Assembly: GCA_030737875.1 (NCBI GenBank)
Contig: CM060910.1
Span: 612,077,303-612,141,302 of the forward strand
From: Allium sativum
Taxonomy: Eukaryota; Streptophyta; Magnoliopsida; Asparagales; Amaryllidaceae
Reading direction: 5' to 3'
Length of the DNA: 64,000 nt
The position numbers and the translations under genes were made by a program. A model generated the notes under the pieces. It ran no database searches. It saw only the letters and a program-made list of their open reading frames with translations, and was not told the DNA's origin. Shown here piece by piece: positions 36,739 to 49,007 of the stretch (position 1 is the first letter of the stretch; each line of letters begins with the position of its first letter).

Positions 36739-39700
36739 TGTAATAACCCGGAAAATCTGGGCCAGTTTAAAATTTTTATTTTGGCAATTTTAGCGAGTTT
36801 TGAACATTTAAAATGAATTATTTTAAATAATATCGAAGAGAAATTTATTTTGAATAGAATTCGACGTATATATCTATATACGTCGTCGTTAGAATATAAA
36901 TATTTATATATAATTATAAATAGAATTGAAAATGGCGCGGTAGTTCGATAATTCGATTTCAAACTTCAATTGAATGTACCGGGTGCAAAACAATCCGGAT
37001 TTTAGTGAAACCAAAAATATTAGAATCTATTCGTGAATATCTTTCCAACGAATCCGAAAAATCGAAATTTCATAGCGGGAATCAAAAGTTATGCCCAGTT
37101 GAAAATTCAGAATAGTCGCTATGTAAATTATATATGGCGCCAAAAAGTCATATTTTGCATACGGATGAATTTGGACTTGAAACCACTTCCATTGAGTTTA
37201 AAATGCCGTTTAGAACTCCGAAAAGTATAAGCTTCGATATATTCCGATATCCGGAATAGTGGCTATGGGCTGGAGTTGTTCGGTTAACAATATATAGCCT
37301 TAAAAAGTGAAATTTTGCATACGAGCTCAGAATTCGATGAGATAAATTTTTATGGATTCATAATGACAAATTATTGTTGAGTTCCAAATGGCGCGCCGAA
37401 CGGAGTTAGTATGTGGCCGTGCGAGCTGAAACAGTTCGGGGTAAAACGAGCAGTTATTTTACAAAGGAACATTATTGATACGACCTCGGAATTCAATTCT
37501 ACTTTTTTTTCTAGATTCGTATCATCTAATAATGGTTAAATCCAAGAGGGCTTGATTTTTTGAGTTATCATGTGAGCGTGCGAGAAGAAAAGGTGCGCCA
37601 AAATCGCATTTTTAGAGCTTGTCTGAGCTTTTTTGTGATTTTTGTTGAATGGTCAAACGAACTCGGAATTCGACGAAACTTGTTTGTTGGACTCGTCTTC
37701 ACGTCTACTATCTCGTGTCCGAAATCCGCGGTGATTGGAGATCGTTAGCGTTCAGGCGATACGCGAGAAACAGGCATATAAGCCACTTTACTTCCTTTTC
37801 TCTTCATTATTTTCTTCCTCCAAAAAAATCAAAAATGGAGACCACCCTTCCTCCTTGCCGCTGCCACCGTCCCTCCACCACCTCCACCGACCGCCGTCGT
37901 CCTCCTCCACCCCCCTCCGACCACCTCCTCCTCCTCCTCTTCCTCCTCTCTCCATTTGCAAACCCTAAGCCCCTACACCCAAACACCACCACCGCGGCCA
38001 CCACGGGCCCCACCACCGCCACCCACACCCTCCCCCACGTCCATCAGGCCCGTGCCCCCCTCCAGCCCCCTCAATTCCGGCCGTGGGCCCCCCGGTCACC
38101 AAAAACCCATTTTACACTAATCGCCCGTTTTGCAAATAAGTCTCTGACCGTATTTCGCGAATAACTCCCAAACGGTGCGTTTTTGGCCCAAGTCCCTCAA
38201 AACCAAAGTCGTAGAGCACGAAATTCTCTTCGATTTGGCCATATGGAAGTCATGTTTTGGAGTTCGGAGCTGCCCGGAAAACGCGTTTAAAGTCTGCTGT
38301 CCGGGAGCGGCAAAATTCGTGTACTTTCGCGAATTCCGGCGAAATGACACATTTTCGGCAAGAAGACCACTAGGCAAAAGTTGTTCAGAATGGCGTGCTT
38401 GTACTAGAAAATAAGATGGTGTGAAGATTGAAGCTCGTTTGCAAATTCTAGGACCCAAACAGCGAATCCGGGCGTTAGAAAAAAAAGTGAGTTTTCTCCG
38501 CTTTAAAGCTTCTATGATTTTTGACATATGAAGTTAATAAAAATATGATTTTTATGTTATAGAGATGATAAAAATATGATTTTTACATTATAGAAGTATT
38601 AAAGATTTGATCTTTATTATGTAAAAGGAGCAAAGATGTGATTTTTATATAAGTGGCGATATAAAAATATAATCTTTATTATATGAACACCGTTGTAAAA
38701 ATAAAATTTTATCTATATAGTAGTAGTATAAAAATGTGATTTTTATATACATAGCAACAATATAAAAATGTGATTTTTATATACATGGCAACAATATAAA
38801 AATGTGATTTTTATATATGTAGTGACTACGGGCGGTGAAAGTGACAAAAGGCGAGAACGACGAAGATTTCTACATAAGAAGAGTCGTGGCGTTTGGTTTA
38901 GCTAGTCGGTGAGAACTTCTCACTCAAAATCTCTTTTTCTAGTTATATATATATATACTAGGATGTAGACGGTGTTTAGTAGCACCCGACACCCGTCATC
39001 CACAGACCATGGATGGCTTGTTTGTTTAATTGTTTGGTTGTGTAGTTGGTTGGATTATTTGGTTTGAATTGAATTGTTTGGCGAATTGAATGGATTTGAT
39101 TGATGTGTAAATGGCGTGGGCCTTCACTAGACCGGGGATAAGGCTAGGCCTCGTCCCGTTTCTAGTATCGTGCCGTTATGCCGCCGAAATTTTGAAAAAT
39201 AAAAAGTGTTAGTTAAAGATAGTGAAGTGTTGAAATAAATATTTTTGACGTTAAAAATATAATTTTTAACGTGTTAAGAAACGGCATAAAACTCTTCTGA
39301 AAAGAAATAAATATTTATAAACAAATCGACCGATTTGTTTATATACACTGATTTGACTGATATTGATTGGGTCGATAAATTTTACACATCGCCCAACTGC
39401 ACAAATAAAATCTGTGTTTGATTGTTTGAAACCCCACACGGGTGTCGGGATGAAATTTGGAAGTTCACTCATCCTGATTGATTAAATATGTCGATCAATT
39501 GATTGACAGGCTGTTATAAGCGTAAGATATCTATATTTGATGCTTATACAGTGTAGTGCACTTTGGTTGATGGTTGATTATTTTTCAATGCTATTATATA
39601 CATGTGTTGTATGGAATCCATATAATTAACATTATATGGTGATTGATTGGGCCTCATTCCAATCGGGAAAATAAGGAATATTATAAAAGAAAATTCATGT

Positions 39701-42700
39701 GTTGAATATAAAAATAGTCATGTGTTGACGATGTTCATGTGTTGAGTGAAATATTCTATACAATGAAATTTACATCTTTATCATATTTAAAATTAGAACT
39801 ACTTCACGGTGGAGTCTAATTAAAATCAAAAGATAGATACCATAGTTTTATAAAATATTTTACATAACAAAAATAGTGATGTGTAGACAGTACTCATGTG
39901 TTGAGATTATTCGTGTGTTGAAAGAAATATAGATTCATGTGTTGAATAGAATAAATGTTCATTTGTTGAATAGGATAACAAATTTATTGAAATATATAAA
40001 GCCGTGTTGATTAGAGTTGCGCCATTTTGACGTGAACGATATTTATATCGATTATATTCGTTTTTATAATGAATATAGAAAAGAAGTGATTTCAAAATAT
40101 AACGTTTTGAAAATATTATCATTTATATAGTAATGATATGAAATATTCAATTTTGATTAGAAATTGAATATAGAGTTGAAATGGTTTTGAAAACGAATTT
40201 AAAACGATTTATAAAATACGTTTTAAAAAGGAAATCGACGAAATATATATAATATATATATTATATATATATAATGGCTTGAATAGAACGCGCCGCTTCG
40301 CGGTAGTTCGTGAATTTCGACCATTGACTTCGAATTGACGTTGCGGGAGATCCGACCGTCGGATTCTCCTAAAGCCGGAACCGTTGGGTTCGTATCGAAA
40401 AGAGCTTTCCAATGAATATTAGAAATTTGAAATCTAACGGTTGGATTTGGAATTATGTCCAAATCAAATTTGAAAAAGGTCGTTGTAAGTGCAGTTCGAT
40501 AGCCGTTGATGGAAATCGACTGTACGGGCCTTGATAAAATTATTAAAAATATTTATAATTTGTGTAAAATCATAATATGTGAATCGGAAAGAACTGGGAT
40601 GAAGAATTCCACATTTGAAATGATAAAAATAGATTTTTATCGAAATGAACTAGTTTTGATCTAGAATAAAAATTAATTTATTTTTGAAATAAATAAATTG
40701 AATTTGAAAGTGATTTTAAAAATAATCAATATTCCCAATACGTGGATTGGACTGGAGTTGAATCGAAATTATCTTCGGGATATTTCGATGTTGGATTTCG
40801 TGACTATACAGATATTGTTATGGGAATTTGAAAGATATATTTTATATCGTTATTTCCAATACGATATATGTTGGTTTCAGAATTTGATATTGAATATAAG
40901 TCGGTATATTTTCTATTCAGAGCCTTGTATTTAACATCAAATGTGATTTGGGTTTATCGTGAATCGTGTTTTAGATGACATTGGTTCTTTAACCCAGTTA
41001 AAGACAGGATATTGATTTTTGAAAAAGATTAAAGCTAAGTGGAGTTTTAATGAATCTTTAATTAGATTGAAAAGTGAATTGATAATTTAAATTATCAAAT
41101 TTGAAAAGTAATCAAGAGTGGAGTATCACCAGTTTTGCTCCAAAGCGATAGTTAAATCTTTAATTAGATTTGAACGTGAAATGGTAATTAATTTTACCGA
41201 TAACACCGTGGTGTTAGATGTGGAGTATTACCAGTTTTCTCCATGGGATATATAGGTTGGGGTTGGGAAATAAAATAAATAATTACTTCGGTGTGGTTCG
41301 TTAATCCCGACTAGTTTGAATGATATCCAAAGGAAGATTATAGGATAAATTTAGAAGAATTTATCTTGGATAAAATTAATGGGAACATTTCCCTAAGAAT
41401 GTGTTTTTGTGAATAAAAGAATATTCTTAATTGGAATGAGGCGTTTGTTGTGTTTGTGTAACATTTGTTTATCATATACGTGGGTTATTCAGAAAGGCCG
41501 GGTTTATACCTATTCTGAATAACCGATTCGACGAGATGTCGAAGATGAAGACGGTGGTTGAAGACCGGAAGTCTTCACATCGTTTGGGTGATTACTGATG
41601 ATCTTGATAGGGCTGTACACCCAGGATGAGGGAATCAGTTGGTGATCGTCCAGACGTACTTGGAGATGGACGGATATGCGAGGAAAGTGCCTCCGGTTTC
41701 GTTCAGACCCAGAACGAACTTGTAAATGGATTGTGTGTCTGACATTGGATTTCATTCTGTGTTGATTGATCTCTATTAAATATACATCTGTTTTGGCGGC
41801 GGAGAATTTATTCTCTTGCTTAACGCCCTTCTCTGAGACGTACGAGCTCAGAGGTTGTATATCGATGGACATCAGTCGCATGGAGTGAATTGCCAATGTG
41901 GCACGCGTAAGTGGCAATTGATCAGGGCTTCTGTTGAAAAGCAAAGTCTTGTGGTTGATGATCAAAGCATGGTCTGTGTGACGTAGCTTTGTGTATAACG
42001 TGGATTCGCGAGCCTCACACCTCGGTATGAGTCAAAAACGGGATACGGACCCTAGGAGTGCACGACGTTTCTTTCTAGCTAGGGTGGTGTCAGTGACCTA
42101 CCAGCCCTGACATTTATATACTTTTCACCTGTGTGGTTGTTGGATACGAGGCGCCTCGGATATAGGTCTGTAAGGACCGGGAAACGTGTGTTCAGGAATA
42201 ATTAATCCTCAAAAGTAAGAGAGGACCGGCCTTGGAGGTTCCAAAGGATCAGAGTGGGGTCCTGGGACATTTGCTAGAGTGTCTCGAACGCGGAGAGGAG
42301 CTTGCCCCTTGCCTCGGCTCATGACGGAAATCCAATTTCCGATACGTGATATTGCGGTTTTATTTGTAGAACCTAGTATGGCGACATAGTGGTATGGGTC
42401 ATTCATGCCGCCTATGATTGATATTTATGATTGAAATTGTTTTGACACTATACACTTTTAATAGTATCAAATAATGTGTTTTAAACGTATCAAGCATGCT
42501 TTGGCTGTTATAAGGTAAAAACCCTATCCTCCGGCTTGCGTTGCATTGTGTGATGGGACCTGGGTCTTATAACAGCTTCATTTTTCTTTATTTAGCATTG
42601 CGCTGTTTGTTTTATGCACTGGTATTCTTGGGAGGAAACCCGTTCCGTGTTATACGGCGTGGTCCCTTGATTTACCTAACTTTAAAAATAAAGATTAATA

Positions 42701-43095
42701 ACTGCTTTAGTTCTCACACCAGTCACATGACTGACCTGGAGTTTATTGTTTTAACCTAAACTATGGGTGCCCCTATTTTCCACACGGGCAGCTAGTAGTT
42801 TTGGTTTTGCAGATTTATATCCACAGGGTCCTGATTTACAGCTGGAACGATATCCGGAAAGCTCTGTATCTGTGTATCACTTTCAGTTGTGTTTTGTATA
42901 TTTTTCCGCTGCTATGTAATTTATTGTAATCTCTGATATTTATCGAATGTAATTTATTCATTTGTACTCTGTATATTCTTGTATTCTGATGGAATTGTTG
43001 TAATAACAATGAAATGTTCTTCCGTCTGCGTCCTTTTGTGTGTTGTTCTCAAAGTATTCGTGCTTTCCTTCACGGGGAAGTTACGGGTTCTTACA
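36739..43095 (+). mobile_element. LARD-B 3' LTR
   Basis: Nearly identical to 29372-35726 along its whole length. The few differences are single bases and short indels, including one CTC triplet in the GC-rich island and a longer TATATA run near 38947. Ends at 43095 against the CATAT duplication. Confidence 0.95.
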
Positions 43096-43100
43096 CATAT

Positions 43101-44119
43101 TGTCTTCAGTCCAAAAATAAGAAAACACGAGAAAAGGTGTGCAACATGACTACAGTATCTAACATGTTATGAAGTCTCGACTTTTGCATTGAAAATAGAA
43201 GAACCACCTTAAGGCACACCAAAGTTCTTACAACGACAAGAAAAGAGGACCCACTATAATTTCGAAAGCCATTGCATTGTATCATTTGTAGATCTAGCAT
43301 TCTTTCATTGAAATGTCTAGATCTAATAACGACTTAAATGCTACTAGAAGATCACATATATTTAATGATTTAGCACTTGGATTGGTAACTCCAACGATAT
43401 TTACTTTTGGGAAATATAATTATAATCATATATACTATTTAGATGATTTAATTTATTGGAAATAGAACACTGTTATTAAAATATGTCCAAATTGGACAAA
43501 CTTGAAACTAACAAAATTTGTTGTGATGTAAGAGAGACAAAATATATACGTAGAAAAAGCGATTGACGTCCGATAGTCTAGATTTACGATGACCAATAAT
43601 TCTTTCCATTTTTGATCTAAAAAAGTCAACAATCATGATTTTGTGCATTATTCTACATGATACAATAATTGAAGATGACAAGGATATGGATGAACGAAAA
43701 TAATAGTAGCATTATGAAGGTGCATCACAAATGCTAGATATATTCTAAGACAACGTTTTTATAACAGAAGAAGCTTACATTTCATGTGGACCATCAACTT
43801 TAAATTAGAGACAAATAACTACATAATATGCTATAAAAATATGATATGAACCATATTTGGAATCACTTTGCATATTCTTATTTCCAATTAAAATATGCGT
43901 ATTCTTCTTTGTATCGAGTTGCGTTATATTTTTGATGCAGAAACATTTTAAGTGTGTTGAATTTGGTTTAAAATGTTAGTTAACTTGATGTGTAGCTTAG
44001 ATGAATAAAACTAAAATTAAGAGGTTAAAGTAAATATAACATGTTCATTCAAACAAATAGTACACTAAAAATAATACAAATAACAAAGTGATAATATTAA
44101 AATAAACTACATTTAAGGG
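43101..44119. other. Intergenic DNA
   Basis: AT-rich. The first 70 bases are the third copy of the degenerate repeat described at 29207. The remainder has no recognisable gene, repeat or terminus. Confidence 0.5.
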
Positions 44120-45023
44120 GACTTTGAAATCAACACTTGTTTTTTGAGATCCATCCAATATTGCGTTTGTACTTCATTCGTTCCCGCCAAATATTTATCC
44201 ATAATTGTTTTCCTTGTTTGTGCCTTTCAATAACCAACGTTTTCGCCTAATTATCTAACTTTTGTTGCTCAATATGTGCAAAATTACTAATTGAATTTAT
44301 CTACTTTTACTCTTGCAGACTTCTCTCTTGACATATTCTTTCATGAATTTCAAGTGTGGCGTTCATTTTTGCATCCAAGACATTATTTTGTTTTTCTCTT
44401 TGCTACTTTGACGTCCATTAATCTGTAATCTTCATTGGGTCTTTGGTTAAACACATCCACATTATTTTCTTCCTTGAGTTGAGTACCTCTTTCAGAAGAA
44501 TCTTCTAGACTAGATGAATAAGTTAATTTTGATGCTTCATTCTTTCAATTTGCGGATGTTTGAACGTCTTGAGGCACCGTGTTATCAAAGTTTTATTTCG
44601 GTTGATTAGCCAGCAGCTCATAACAATTTGAAAATGATTTTTAACATCATTTTTCCAGTGAAAAGCTTCATAAATTTCTCGCTCCTCGCTCTTTTCTAGT
44701 AACGAAAAAACATTTTTGTTCACTAATAAACTTTAATCAGTATACTACGAAGCTTATAAAAAATGTACCAAGTACTAATCGCCTTCCATCCGGCCAAGGT
44801 CAACTTTTTTTATTTTGTAAATCTATGATTCATAAAAGTGACTTTGACGATTGATTTTTCTGAATCAACCATGGATCGTGACAACATACGTGTGTTTTCG
44901 GGATGCTTAATGTCGAATGTATTCGTTATTTTCTTTCAAAGCATATCACCGCTTATTATCATTTATCGAGTCTTTCAAATAATGACAAAAGATATTGCAT
45001 AGGTCATGGTCTTCATCGCTCCA
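44120..45023 (-). pseudogene. Decayed MYB/SANT-like gene resembling PIF/Harbinger ORF1
   Basis: The minus strand opens with WSDEDHDLC at 45023, followed by a short helix-like stretch and a stop. In another frame comes KKITNTFDIKHPENTRMLS, which resembles the third helix of the trihelix/MYB-like domain of plant PIF/Harbinger ORF1 proteins. Further on are charged segments (EKSEEREIYEAFHWKNDVK at about 44690; QTQYWMDLKKQVL near 44150) typical of the family's C-terminal part. At least three frame changes or stops interrupt it. No DDE transposase partner is visible nearby. This call is made by eye; a search could instead point to a host trihelix gene. Confidence 0.5.
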
Positions 45024-45652
45024 TCATGAGATGATAGAATGCATGCTCGAAAGAATACTTTATCGCGGCTTGGTGTCATCTTAAAAGATACAGCTTTCGA
45101 AGTACGTCGGATGTGCAAAATTTACGAACGTTGAAGACATTGTTGAGATTGGTATTGCGTTAAAAGTAATGGGTAATAGAGAAGAAAAAATAAAAGAATA
45201 CGGTAAAATGAAGTTGTTGATGATGGTGTTTTATGGATGAGATGAAACCATTGATGAAATGAGTCATGTTTGAGAGTCGCTGAGGTATGCTGCCGCTTAT
45301 TAAATATGCATCCTTTATTGAGTGCTTATTAAAGTCCATTGCTCAGGACATCCAAGTTTACACTTCGTAATACCATATATAAAAATAATAAACATAATAA
45401 ATTTTATGTACTTCCTAATACCAAACACATTTCACTCGACAATCAAGCACCACGCAAAATCCTTTTGCATGGCAAAAGCAGCCGACCAACATCGTTTTCT
45501 ACGGTTATTAACCACCAAACTACTGTTGTTCAATGGTTATTGATCGCTATAGAAAATAGTATTGATCGGTAGTTGTTCATCATGAAAAAATAAATGATGT
45601 ACTTGATAGCCCCTTAAAAAAATGATATCAGAAGGAGAGTAGGATAAAATTA
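45024..45652. other. Intergenic DNA
   Basis: No supportable gene; small overlapping frames at 45322-45572 look random. AT-rich. Confidence 0.5.
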
Positions 45653-45772
45653 GTGTGGTGCTAAGGGCACCTCAATTTCGTCTTCATATTAACACAAATA
45701 AAAATACCATAAAAATTATTATTCCACTCTTCCTAATACCTCACTAAAATTGGGGTGCTCTTAGCACCATAC
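45653..45772. mobile_element. 120-bp hairpin MITE with TA target duplication
   Basis: Left end GTGTGGTGCTAAGGGCACCT. The right end read on the minus strand is GTATGGTGCTAAGAGCACCC. The terminal inverted repeats extend about 27 bp with few mismatches. TA flanks both ends (45651-45652, 45773-45774). A TA duplication fits the Tc1/mariner group, but these termini are not the usual Stowaway sequence, so the superfamily is open. Confidence 0.75.
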
Positions 45773-45804
45773 TAAATTATATGATATATGTTAGCAATAT
45801 TATT

Positions 45805-46185
45805 AGTTAATTCTATTTAAACTCAAGGAAATGCCGAGTTTACTCAGAAAAATTAGTGACCAAACTGCCCATATTTTACTATATTTTTATTTTATTTCCA
45901 ACATACCTCATAGGGACCCTACGAGGTTTCCTAGGTAACCTCGTAGAGACTCTACGAGATTCCGTAGGTGATCTCATAGGGGATCTACGAGGTATCCTAA
46001 AGGCACCTCGTAGGGGCTCTACGAGGTTACCTACGGAATTTCGTAGGGTCTCTACAAAGAAGGAAAAAATTGGAAAAAATAAATAAATATTACATGGGTG
46101 AACTCAGTAAAACACCGGGTTCTACCCTTTTTTTCGAATTTACTGGGTGAACTCAGCAAAACCACAGATTTAAATAGAATTACCC
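45805..46185. mobile_element. 381-bp Mutator-type MITE
   Basis: It is flanked by a perfect 9-bp duplication AATATTATT (45796-45804 and 46186-46194), the length typical of Mutator-like elements. Left end AGTTAATTCTATTTAAA. Right end on the minus strand GGGTAATTCTATTTAAA. The inverted similarity extends about 40 bp, to TGAGTTYACYCAG. The centre carries an array of ACGAGG or CCTCGTAG palindromes. No transposase. Confidence 0.8.
45906..46055. repeat. Palindromic CCTCGTAG / CTACGAGG array inside the MITE
   Basis: Alternating TACGAGG and CCTCGTAG blocks (some as ACGAGATT or TTTCGTAG), spaced roughly 20-25 bp and separated by GGGGMTCTACGAGG-type or TCCTAGGTAACC-type linkers. The whole stretch can fold in many registers. 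The frame across it is open because the units contain no stop, not because it encodes a protein. Confidence 0.7.
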
Positions 46186-46405
46186 AATATTATTTAGCAA
46201 TAAGAAAATGAGGTATCCTTTACATTACATTTATTAATTAAGTGACTGGTGCGACATTCCGGATTAATTCATAATTCTAAAGGGTACTGTTATTAACACT
46301 CCAAAAATTGTTAAGGGGAAGCCAATTTTTTTAAAAAAAAATTGTAAAGGGGAGTACCAATGAGAGAAGTAGACCCTTAACAAATAAAGATAATTTTACC
46401 TTATT

Positions 46406-48805
46406 TGTGATGACCACCCATAACCCCCGCACTATACAAAAGAAATAATGCCCTGAATGGTGTGCAAGGCAATCATGGACGATCATCAAAGTAGGTAAAC
46501 ACAAGCGGAACCTGTTGTAAACTCACAACGCAAGGATAAAATATAATAGAACATATACAACAGTTAGTAATAGTGAAGCAGAAACACAAGACTTTCATAC
46601 AACCAGAAACTAATATCCACAAACTTGGAAATAGTGTTTATAAAAAGTTGCCTCACTACATTATTTAGAAAATCAAACAGCGGAAATCCAATTATTAGAT
46701 AGTAGTAAAACTGGTACGTGAGCCTCCTGCTCGCCACCGATCAGCACCATCGTCCTCACTAAAGCATCACCTGTCACCTGCTACTTAGTCTGCCCATCCA
46801 CAACCGGATGAACAGCCCAAGGTAATAAGAGGAAACATAAAACCTTTAGTCAGACAACAGTCATAGTAGCGATAAAACAGCTAACAAACTTCAACAATAA
46901 AGTGTATGAGAAAGGATAGATAAACATACTAATCTACCCATGACACCAGAGAAGAACTCAACCTTATTTTCCCCACATCGGACAGTGATAGCCTTCACAA
47001 TAACAATTCAACAATTCATCCATGAAAACCAGAACACCCATTCAATCATGGAAAACACACACATGACATCCAGATTATGTAAGTCTCATACAGAACAACC
47101 AATCATCCATGACTGACTCTGGCTATCACCGCCAATCCTGCTTTGAAACCATCGTTAATCGTATGACGGCCAACCTTGCCATATGTCAAGGGCTAATGGT
47201 AACCCCAGTTCCATATGTCCAACCTTGACAATGTCCAACCTTGACAACTAGGCCTTTAAACGATACCCAAGGTACTCGACCTACAATCAGTCTTTTGGAT
47301 GCCCCCATCGTACCCCTGCTTTGAGCCTGCTAGAACTTACGACAACGATAATCTATTGGCCTTCAATATCTCCAGTCGTCCAACCTTGACGGCTATTTAC
47401 TGCTCAAGCAACCTTCTTGAGAAACCATTATTCACCAACTCACAACCTTTGAGTTGCCACCTCGTTCGTTGTTCCACCTTGATTAACGAACACATCCAAC
47501 ACTTCGAAACTTCCTACTCGAATTTACTTCAAAGTCACACCATTCAAATTTGACTCTACCACCCGATCCAAATTTGACTCTACCACCAAATCCAAATTTG
47601 ACTCTACCACCAAATCCAAATTTGACTCTACCACCCGATCCAAATTTGACTCTACCACCAGATCCAAATTTGACACTACCACCCGATCCAAATTTGACTC
47701 TACCACCAGATCCAAATTCGACTCTACCACCAGATCCAAATTTGATTCTACCACCCGATCCAAATTTGACTCTACCACCAGATCCAAATTTGATTCTATC
47801 ACCAGATCCAAATTTCTGCATATTGCAATTCAACTCCTATTTCGACTAAAACTTCGCCAAACGATGAAACCAACTCAACTAAAATCACCAAACACAATCA
47901 TAAACATATCATAACATTACTAACCACGTGAATATGACGAATACCCCAAAAATGATGTAAATCTCACCCAAAAACCATTAAAATGAACATATGATCAAAA
48001 TGAGAGATCTAACTAACATAAACATGTAAAATAACATGAATTTAACGAGTAAAACTTGTTAGACTAGATCATAGGGTGATACATATGAAAATGAACTTAT
48101 AATGGTGTAAATCTATGATAAAACATCCCAATTTGATGAGAAACATGCACAAACACTCATATACTTCATTGCATTCATGTGAGAGACGTAAATCACTCAC
48201 CGATTTGCCGAAACAATCTAAAACGATAGAAATAAGAATCCGGACAACGAGCACTCCGAATCAAACCCCTCGATTCGATAAATTTGCCTTTGAAATGATG
48301 TAGATCTTGCCTTGGATGGTGTAGATCTTCGATTTCCTCCCTTAGATTCAGATTTTTAAAGGTGGAAAGGTGTAGGAGGAAGAAGGAGATCAAATGCCTT
48401 CAAATGAGAGAATGGGAAAAAGTAAACCTTTTCCCTCCACTCTCACCCCCTATTTATAGGATTCCACTAAGGTTCCAAAACCTGAGTAGCCAAGTGAAAA
48501 ACCTTAAAACAGCGATTTCTCCCAAACCTCTGAGCCAAATGCTTAATGTAACCACTCTACGGAAAGGCAATCATCAATTCCTTTCCAACGGCACAGTTCT
48601 CACTGTCTTATTCAACCTAAGTCAAAAGTTATGCCATGTACAAGGCTGACAGGGGTAAAATGGTAACAAACAAAATTGGTAAAAATTATGGACATGTCTC
48701 ACGTCCCCATAAACAACATATTAAAAGATGAGAATGATCCAACCCTTAGAGAATAAAACAAATATATTTTACGATCTTCCGATACGTAAAATGCTCGATG
48801 TTACA
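46406..48805 (-). mobile_element. Chromovirus 3' LTR (2,400 bp)
   Basis: Starts TGTGATGACCACCC and ends ATGTTACA. Contains the 24-bp minisatellite at 47545-47816. Polypurine tract follows on the plus strand as TTCTCCCCCCATTAG. Confidence 0.92.
47545..47816. repeat. 24-bp minisatellite, about 11 units (3' LTR)
   Basis: Units of CAAATTTGACTCTACCACCC plus GATC, with CAGATC variants. The unit length is divisible by three and has no stop in several frames, so both strands stay open: DPNLTLPP on plus, GSGGRVKF and NLDLVVES on minus. These are repeat-derived frames. Confidence 0.93.
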
Positions 48806-48820
48806 TTCTCCCCCCATTAG
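48806..48820 (-). other. Polypurine tract of the chromovirus
   Basis: Minus strand CTAATGGGGGGAGAA next to the 3' LTR. Confidence 0.85.
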
Positions 48821-49007
48821 AATTTCACCCCCGAAATTCCAAACAAAACCCAAGTAATCACAACGATTCCGCTTGCCTATCATGCATGAAAAGCCAATTC
48901 TATCATCCAAACTAGCATCCATCAAACCATGCATCCATAGCCTTATCCTAGCACGTGGAATTCTAACAATCAACAACAAGACACAAAGATATAACGAAGA
49001 TACGATA

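Larger units (their letters stand above)
29372..43095 (+). mobile_element. LARD-B: young non-autonomous LTR retrotransposon with giant LTRs
   Basis: 13,724 bp on the plus strand, flanked by a perfect 5-bp duplication CATAT (29367-29371 and 43096-43100). 5' LTR 29372-35726 (6,355 bp), internal region 35727-36738 (1,012 bp), 3' LTR 36739-43095 (6,357 bp). Termini are TGTAATAACCC and GGGTTCTTACA. Primer site and polypurine tract are intact and no retroviral-type protein is encoded. The first 1 kb of the two LTRs differs by about five substitutions and two single-base indels, so the insertion is recent. It is the same family as LARD-A but a different subfamily, and lies in the opposite orientation 6.1 kb away. 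Confidence 0.95.

Noticed and set aside
45856..46086. Leu/Arg-rich 76-residue frame
   Set aside because: Lies on the palindromic CCTCGTAG array inside a MITE; repeat-derived.
46290..46380. Possible Mutator-like end GGGTACTGTTATTAACACTC
   Set aside because: Some self-complementarity around AAAAATTG, but no convincing partner end or target duplication inside the window.
47483..47849. Three long overlapping frames of Gly- and Pro-rich repeats
   Set aside because: They are readings of the 24-bp minisatellite, whose unit is divisible by three and free of stops.
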